Below are positions 62,877 through 64,000 of a DNA stretch of 64,000 bases, piece after piece (the stretch's first letter is position 1; the number at the start of each line of letters is the position of its first letter). The stretch spans positions 1,054,001-1,118,000 of the forward strand of contig JACKJB010000001.1 of the NCBI GenBank assembly GCA_020638155.1, read 5' to 3'. Below the pieces are notes generated by a model. That model saw nothing but the letters and a program-made list of their open reading frames with translations, was not told the DNA's origin and did not search any database. Origin of the DNA: Rhodospirillales bacterium. GTDB taxonomy: Bacteria; Pseudomonadota; Alphaproteobacteria; Micavibrionales; Micavibrionaceae. The position numbers and the translations under genes are program-made.

Positions 62877-64000
62877 ATTTCCACTCCCCCGGTCATTGTC
62901 TGGTTCAGGCAGGATTTACGCCTGCACGATAACCCGGCCTGGATTGCCGCGTGCCATTCCGGCGCGCCTGTGCTGCCTGTTTACATCCTTGATGACTACA
63001 ATGCCGGACCATGGGCGATGGGCGGCGCGTCCCGCTGGTGGCTACACCAGAGCCTAAGCGCCCTGAACGAGCAGTTATCGGGCCGCCTCGCTTTTTTCAA
63101 AGGCGATGCTTATGCAATGATCGATAAGCTAATTGCCGATACTGGGGCCAGCGCAGTGCATTGGAACCGCTGTTACGAACCATGGCGGATCGAACGGGAC
63201 AAAAGGATCAAAACCCGCTGCAAGGATAACGGCATTGAGGTCCAGACCTTCAACGGCAGCCTGCTGTGGGAACCGTGGCAAACCCTGAAAGATGACGGGA
63301 CGCCTTATCAGGTGTTTACGCCTTTTTACCGGCGCGGCTGCCGGGCCCGAAACGGCGCGCCACCTGAGCCGGAAAAGTTGCCCGCTATGCCGCCACTGGC
63401 TTCCGCGCCAAAGGACGCCCTGCCGCTCGAAGCGCTGGCGCTTATGCCGCGGGTCAAATGGTACGGGACTATGGCTGAAAGCTGGACGCCGGGGGAAAAA
63501 GGCGCACAAGCCCGGCTGGATGAATTCCTGGCTGAAGGCCTGCACGGCTACAAGGAAGGCCGGAATTACCCGTCCCGCCCTAATATTTCACGCCTGTCCC
63601 CGCACCTGCATTTCGGGGAAATTTCGCCTCGTGTGGTCTGGCACACCGCCAGCGCCCGCGGGATTGCCGAAGGCTGGGACACCGATCTGGAATGTTTTTG
63701 CTCGGAACTGGGCTGGCGGGAGTTTTCGCACAGCCTGCTCTATCACTTTCCCAAGCTCCCCACTGACCCGCTTCAGGAAAAATTCAACGCCTTCCCGTGG
63801 GACAAAAATCCGGAAGGTCTGGAACGATGGCAGCAAGGGCAAACCGGTTATCCGATCGTCGATGCCGGGATGCGCGAGCTTTGGGCGACGGGCTATATGC
63901 ACAACCGGGTGCGGATGATTGTCGGCTCGTTTCTGGTCAAGGATTTGCTGCTGCACTGGCATCACGGGGAGCAGTGGTTCTGGGATACGCTGGTTGACGC
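62877..64000 (+). CDS. phr: deoxyribodipyrimidine photo-lyase (3' end outside window)
   Basis: Light-driven DNA repair enzyme that splits cyclobutane pyrimidine dimers; 374 codons are visible. The antenna domain opens PPVIVWFRQDLRLHDNPAWI, and FAD-domain motifs follow: TPFYRRG, SRLSPHLHFGEISPR, ELGWREFSHSLLYH, GYPIVDAGMREL and HNRVRMIVGSFLVKDL, all typical of class I photolyases. The start appears to be ATT, giving (M)STPPVIVWF. It is probably cotranscribed with the DHH phosphoesterase. The reading frame runs past the right edge. Confidence 0.92.
   Translation, partial: MSTPPVIVWFRQDLRLHDNPAWIAACHSGAPVLPVYILDDYNAGPWAMGGASRWWLHQSLSALNEQLSGRLAFFKGDAYAMIDKLIADTGASAVHWNRCYEPWRIERDKRIKTRCKDNGIEVQTFNGSLLWEPWQTLKDDGTPYQVFTPFYRRGCRARNGAPPEPEKLPAMPPLASAPKDALPLEALALMPRVKWYGTMAESWTPGEKGAQARLDEFLAEGLHGYKEGRNYPSRPNISRLSPHLHFGEISPRVVWHTASARGIAEGWDTDLECFCSELGWREFSHSLLYHFPKLPTDPLQEKFNAFPWDKNPEGLERWQQGQTGYPIVDAGMRELWATGYMHNRVRMIVGSFLVKDLLLHWHHGEQWFWDTLVD

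Overview
The window reads as a contiguous piece of chromosome from an alphaproteobacterium of moderate GC content. That placement rests on gene neighbourhoods typical of the class: prfA-prmC-DUF4167-clpB; a tiny lipoprotein gene with lysA and TIGR02302; a zinc-ribbon gene opposite ftsE-ftsX; ydcF-plsC-DUF2125 facing tyrA; bolA/J-domain/cobS/cobT; and aroK-aroB-CorC facing a xerD cluster. A Rhodospirillales- or Micavibrionales-like lineage is my guess, but nothing seen here proves it. I saw no rRNA, tRNA, CRISPR array, prophage or intact insertion sequence. Genes are packed tightly and no gap exceeds about 300 bases.

Region by region. 1-8.2 kb: a 5'-truncated M17 aminopeptidase, a PAS protein plus methyl-accepting protein resembling a split Aer, a Mur ligase with a lipoprotein, and clpB. 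8.2-15.2 kb: DUF4167, prmC, prfA, a RodZ-like protein and lysC on the minus strand; ubiG and a HIG1 protein on the plus strand; a large pentapeptide-repeat protein. 15.4-21.2 kb: a small lipoprotein missed by length cut-offs, lysA, a DUF4175 membrane protein, and an exported ankyrin protein. 21.3-30.6 kb: a zinc-ribbon protein with a His-rich tail, ftsE, ftsX, a YdcF-like protein, an acyltransferase, DUF2125, tyrA, a chorismate mutase with an extra domain, a methyltransferase and mutT. 30.7-43.5 kb: a parvulin isomerase, secA, a J-domain membrane protein, CorC-like protein, aroB, aroK, two unknown envelope genes, xerD, accA and a ribbon-helix-helix regulator. 43.6-50.2 kb: bolA, a J-domain protein, cobS, cobT and two tandem VWA (DUF1194) exported proteins. 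50.4-64 kb: hisS, an exported hypothetical protein, a DeoC-ALDH-ALDH fusion, an unknown protein, sufE, clpX, a GT2/GT-C glycosyltransferase pair, a DHH phosphoesterase, and a photolyase running off the right edge.

Most genes are housekeeping: protein quality control (clpB, clpX, J-domain proteins, parvulin), translation (prfA, prmC, hisS), secretion and division (secA, ftsEX, RodZ), amino-acid synthesis (lysC, lysA, aroK, aroB, tyrA, chorismate mutase) and envelope functions. The less ordinary items are: a palindromic repeat carried in frame inside hisS; a terminal-inverted-repeat element filling the cobT/DUF1194 gap; a three-domain deoxyribose-phosphate aldolase/aldehyde dehydrogenase fusion with a structured leader; a photolyase that seems to start at ATT; and the AAA+/VWA cluster around cobS-cobT.
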